Part shown: positions 61,727 through 64,000 of the stretch, in pieces
Position numbering within the stretch: position 1 is the stretch's first letter
How the letters are laid out: the number at the start of each line of letters is the position of its first letter
NCBI GenBank assembly: GCA_011525625.1
Contig: WYAX01000020.1
Coordinates: 124,001-188,000, forward strand
From: Nitrospira defluvii
GTDB taxonomy: Bacteria; Nitrospirota; Nitrospiria; Nitrospirales; Nitrospiraceae
DNA length: 64,000 nucleotides
Direction of reading: 5' to 3'
Made by a program: the position numbers and the translations under genes
The notes under the pieces: model-generated
Seen by the model: the letters and a program-made list of their open reading frames with translations, nothing else
Database searches by the model: none
Told to the model about the DNA's origin: nothing

Positions 61727-62364
61727 GGGGGTCTTTCTACCAGGGCTTCATGCCTATGGTACACACGAAGCACTGCATCAAGTTTTCCTACCATCCAGAT
61801 GGGCGAACCCAGTTCTCTCAAGATGGAAAGATATTCACGACTCTTCGCCATGATGGTGTGCCGCTCTCGGAGAAGACGGGCCCGATCTGTACGATTACCG
61901 CTTATGGTTTAAGCGGGTTTCCATGCGTAACCCAAAAAGATCTTCGAAAAGATCCTGCCACGAAGGGTGTCTGGGCCTTGACCTCCTCCACTGAGTTACC
62001 CGGAGCAATTTTCACGGTTTTCTTAAAATCCGAGAATGATCTGCGGACCCCATCCCCTGGAGGAATAGGTTCACCAGTCGGAACAATGACAACACAATCA
62101 GGCTCAATGATTATTCCAGCCATTGCAATTGGTCAGCCCACTGCCGGCAGACGTCATGACAGAGTACTAGTTGTTGCGTATCGACCACTAGCCACAGTCC
62201 CCACGTTTTCTGAACCTTGTCTGCTCTTTCGAGGTCCGTATGTCGAAATTCAAAAGCCTTTATCGAGCCAAACAGAATTTGTCGCTCAGTCCGTTGTATA
62301 TCCAGCTAGCTTGGCAGGTCACCTCTCCGAATTGATTCCATCCGTGGACCTTCCGAATGATTAA
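61723..62364 (+). CDS. Unknown protein, probably C-terminal part of the split gene
   Basis: 213 residues: FMPMVHTKHCIKFSYHPDGR, FSQDGKIFTTLRHDG, then a Pro/Ser/Thr-rich beta-type body and VYPASLAGHLSELIPSV at the end. No domain known to me. If a base is restored near 61722 it joins with the preceding 56 residues into one protein of about 268. No ribosome site precedes ATG 61723. Lower GC than surroundings and flanked on both sides by palindromic repeats, so likely acquired. Confidence 0.55.
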   Translation: MRGSFYQGFMPMVHTKHCIKFSYHPDGRTQFSQDGKIFTTLRHDGVPLSEKTGPICTITAYGLSGFPCVTQKDLRKDPATKGVWALTSSTELPGAIFTVFLKSENDLRTPSPGGIGSPVGTMTTQSGSMIIPAIAIGQPTAGRRHDRVLVVAYRPLATVPTFSEPCLLFRGPYVEIQKPLSSQTEFVAQSVVYPASLAGHLSELIPSVDLPND

Positions 62365-62423
62365 TCAGAGAGAGTAAATGCCATCCATATTCCTGGGAGC
62401 TTTCAACATCCTCTGACTTCACC

Positions 62424-62545
62424 GGTTGCTCAAACGGGTGGCCAGCAAGGGCGCAGGCGAGGAAAACACCGCAGGCGTACCCTCTGGGTACGTCGAGGAT
62501 TTTTTCGAGCTGAGAACGAAGTTGGTCGCCTGTTTCAGCAACCGG
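62424..62545. repeat. Palindromic intergenic repeat, copy D
   Basis: 122 bp. Outer arms CCGGTTGCTCAAACGGGTGG and CGCCTGTTTCAGCAACCGG are complementary with few mismatches; the inner hairpin is GTACCCtctGGGTAC as in copy C; GAGAACGAAGTTGG is the reverse complement of the CC.GCTTCGTTCTC segment of copy C. So copy D is inverted relative to C. Confidence 0.8.
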
Positions 62546-62546
62546 G

Positions 62547-62816
62547 TTAGAGTTCGCGGATGGCGCCTTGCAGGACGGTCATCTGGGTCATGGGGTCGCC
62601 GGAGGCTTGGAGCTCTGCGCGGATCTGTTCTTTGAGGTAGGCGGTGTAGCCGATTTTGTCGACGAGGAGGTCGAGGAAACGTTCGGAGGACAACAGGCTC
62701 TGCGCCTTCAGTTCGTCGAGGGTCTCGTCGCTCACCGGTACATAGCTGCTGCCGATGTGGAAAATGATGTTGTAGTGGCGATCCCGCCCGAGCCGTTCGA
62801 ACCGTAGTCCCTTCAC
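62547..62816 (-). CDS. Small protein of unknown function
   Basis: 89 residues from GTG 62816 (GAGGAAGG upstream). KGLRFERLGRDRHYNIIFHI, SYVPVSDETLDELKAQSLLS and LLVDKIGYTAYLKEQIRAEL. No family recognised; likely soluble alpha/beta. It follows the PII-like gene on the same strand, separated by a hairpin. Confidence 0.55.
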   Translation of the reverse strand: MKGLRFERLGRDRHYNIIFHIGSSYVPVSDETLDELKAQSLLSSERFLDLLVDKIGYTAYLKEQIRAELQASGDPMTQMTVLQGAIREL

Positions 62817-62902
62817 GTGCCGTCCTTCCTCTTACAGGCCAACGGGGGCACATTGTAGACAATCACCGGGGAGAAGACAAGGTCAGCTGTGCCCGAAACG
62901 AC

Positions 62903-62928
62903 AGGCCGGCTGGGCTTCCTGCCGGTCT
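62903..62928 (-). terminator. Hairpin after the PII-like gene
   Basis: AGGCCGGC-N10-GCCGGTCT, an 8-bp stem with one mismatch, about 8 bases past the stop of the PII-like gene. Likely end of the dabA-PII transcript. Confidence 0.5.
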
Positions 62929-62934
62929 CTGGCT

Positions 62935-63276
62935 TCAGGATTTCCCGCTTTTCTTGCCGAAGTAGTCGCGCCGGCTGACGGCCACGTCCGACACGAACAT
63001 CACACCGGAATGACGGTCGAACAGCGGCCGGAGTCCGGCGAGCACCGGCTCGACTTTCTCTTCCGGTACCACGGCCATGATCATGATCAGGCTCTCCTGC
63101 TCGCTGAACATGAAGTGGGCTTCGCGAACGCCGTGATGGCCCTTTCCCGAGATGTTGCCGATGATGGTGTACCCGGTCGCTTCCACCTTGTCCAGCAACT
63201 CCGTGACAAACGGCCGATGCTCCCCGGATACGATGACACGAATTTCCTTCATGGGATGCAACGTGAGTGCGGCCAT
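62935..63276 (-). CDS. PII-like regulatory protein
   Basis: 113 residues from ATG 63276 (AAAGGAG upstream). The GlnB-like fold is seen: KEIRVIVSGEHRPFVTELLD, VEATGYTIIGNISGKGHHGV, ESLIMIMAVVPEEKVEPVLA and VMFVSDVAVSRRDYF. It lacks the uridylylated Tyr of classical PII. PII-like genes in dabA loci probably tune inorganic-carbon uptake in response to nucleotides (inference). Ends 8 nt before a hairpin; follows dabA by 54 nt. Confidence 0.85.
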   Translation of the reverse strand: MAALTLHPMKEIRVIVSGEHRPFVTELLDKVEATGYTIIGNISGKGHHGVREAHFMFSEQESLIMIMAVVPEEKVEPVLAGLRPLFDRHSGVMFVSDVAVSRRDYFGKKSGKS

Positions 63277-63330
63277 CTCTCCACTCCTTTGAAAAAGATC
63301 CTGCGAGGGCTTCCTGATGTCTCGTCTGCG

Positions 63331-64000
63331 CTAAGTGTCGCCGGGGTGCCTGATCCGACGCCAGACGCCCGACGGCATGTAGCGGTACCAAATTCCATCC
63401 TCAGGGTCCAGTGCGGCCAGATGGACCCACTCGTTGTGGTAGAAATGCTGCAAAATCTCATGCCGGGCGATGAGTGGTTCGATCCGGCTCCGCGAGGCCT
63501 CCACCAGTGTCAGCAGACGCATGGGTTCGTGGTAGGGGACCTCACCGTTCATGACGGTCTGCCAGGCCAGACCGAGCCGGAGGTCGCTCCAGGGACCGGC
63601 CATGATGCCGATGCGTCCGACGACGTTGTGATAGATCTTGCTCCCGCTTCCATACACGTCGTTGTCGACAGCCGAGAAGTAATGCTCCATGTTGATCCAC
63701 TGCGCCACGACCTGCGGCGCGGTCAGGAGCACTTCCAGCCAGCGGGCGGTCGGATCCTCGCGAGCGTCGTAGGAATGCAGAAAGACGCGCCCGCCTAGAT
63801 TCAGCCCCTTCGTCAATTCTCGGCGGCCGATGATGAACGTCGTGTTGTCGGAGAGGCCCCATTCCGGGCGTACCTGACTCCAGTCCGCGCTGCGGCCGGC
63901 CACATGGGCCGAGGCCTCGTCGAGGGCCAGGACCGCACCGACGTCGGGAAATCGCGTGCAGCGCTCCTGGCTGGTGAGCTGGGCCGCCTCCCGCAAGTCG
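63331..64000 (-). CDS. dabA: Inorganic-carbon transporter subunit DabA (DUF2309), C-terminal part
   Basis: About 223 C-terminal residues are inside; the gene continues past the right edge. The segment WGLSDNTTFIIGRRELTKGL, GGRVFLHSYDAREDPTARWL, MEHYFSAVDNDVYGSGSKIY and HNVVGRIGIMAGPWSDLRLG is the conserved distal region of DabA. DabA resembles a beta-carbonic anhydrase and, with the membrane protein DabB, drives energy-dependent CO2 hydration and bicarbonate accumulation. The zinc ligands lie mostly upstream of the window edge. Confidence 0.92.
   Translation of the reverse strand, partial: DLREAAQLTSQERCTRFPDVGAVLALDEASAHVAGRSADWSQVRPEWGLSDNTTFIIGRRELTKGLNLGGRVFLHSYDAREDPTARWLEVLLTAPQVVAQWINMEHYFSAVDNDVYGSGSKIYHNVVGRIGIMAGPWSDLRLGLAWQTVMNGEVPYHEPMRLLTLVEASRSRIEPLIARHEILQHFYHNEWVHLAALDPEDGIWYRYMPSGVWRRIRHPGDT

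Overview
The window looks like a chromosomal segment from a GC-rich, Gram-negative, aerobic autotroph. I infer a Nitrospira-like bacterium (Nitrospirota). The reasons are a DabA-type bicarbonate-uptake gene beside a PII-like gene, many periplasmic or c-type redox proteins, and a dnaA-dnaN-gyrB-gyrA replication block without recF. The assignment is inference; no rRNA or other direct phylogenetic marker is present.

Left end (1-8.1 kb): the start of a nitrobindin-like protein; remnants of a type I restriction system, including a chimeric DUF1016-HsdM reading frame and an HsdS tail; a Phd/ParE-type toxin-antitoxin pair with a frameshifted antitoxin; an MFS exporter plus thiopurine methyltransferase divergent from a LysR regulator; a compositionally odd GH84-type gene; and the tmRNA gene (ssrA, minus strand) with a readable tag, ATANQELALAA. 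Region 8.1-16.2 kb: a wHTH-HATPase-STAS-like regulator behind three TTGACAAT repeats, a DedA-rhodanese fusion, a BT1-like transporter, and a peroxide module (di-heme peroxidase and lipoprotein divergent from OxyR with both redox cysteines). Region 14.6-23.3 kb: ankyrin, MBL-ferredoxin, AlkA-like, RidA, SDR, nitroreductase and OsmC genes, then a GH65 phosphorylase divergent from beta-phosphoglucomutase.

Region 23.3-32.5 kb is an envelope and stress block bounded by two near-identical Spy-like lipoprotein genes. It holds a monooxygenase-like ABM protein, an internally duplicated periplasmic protein, STAS and DoxX genes, and a four-gene YbhFSRG-like exporter. Region 32.6-39.1 kb is a likely 4-cresol or aryl-alcohol oxidation locus: a c-type cytochrome, a Tat-exported protein, a PchF-like flavoprotein and an aryl-alcohol dehydrogenase, with a sigma-54 activator gene downstream and a sigma-54-like promoter in front. 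Region 39.3-46.1 kb is a long minus-strand redox/electrophile-response array (NmrA, pirin, DsbA/FrnE, two VOC proteins, DUF5069, Rieske-flavodoxin fusion, CDGSH, ferredoxin-NADP reductase-like). It is headed by a promoter whose -35/-10 spacer is filled by a perfect GTTCTA-TAGAAC palindrome.

Right part (46.5-64 kb): smpB, a DciA-like gene, gyrA, gyrB, dnaN, dnaA, the probable oriC, three DsrE/F/H-like genes, hisS, a ThyX-like gene, a TPR protein, a broken low-GC gene between two palindromes, and a PII-like gene with the end of dabA. At least four intergenic gaps carry members of one family of roughly 105-120 bp imperfect palindromes, the clearest unexplained recurring structure in the window. 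Several genes look broken (antitoxin, hsdS, a small ORF before the sigma-54 regulator, the gene at 61.6 kb). These could be true decay or assembly error.
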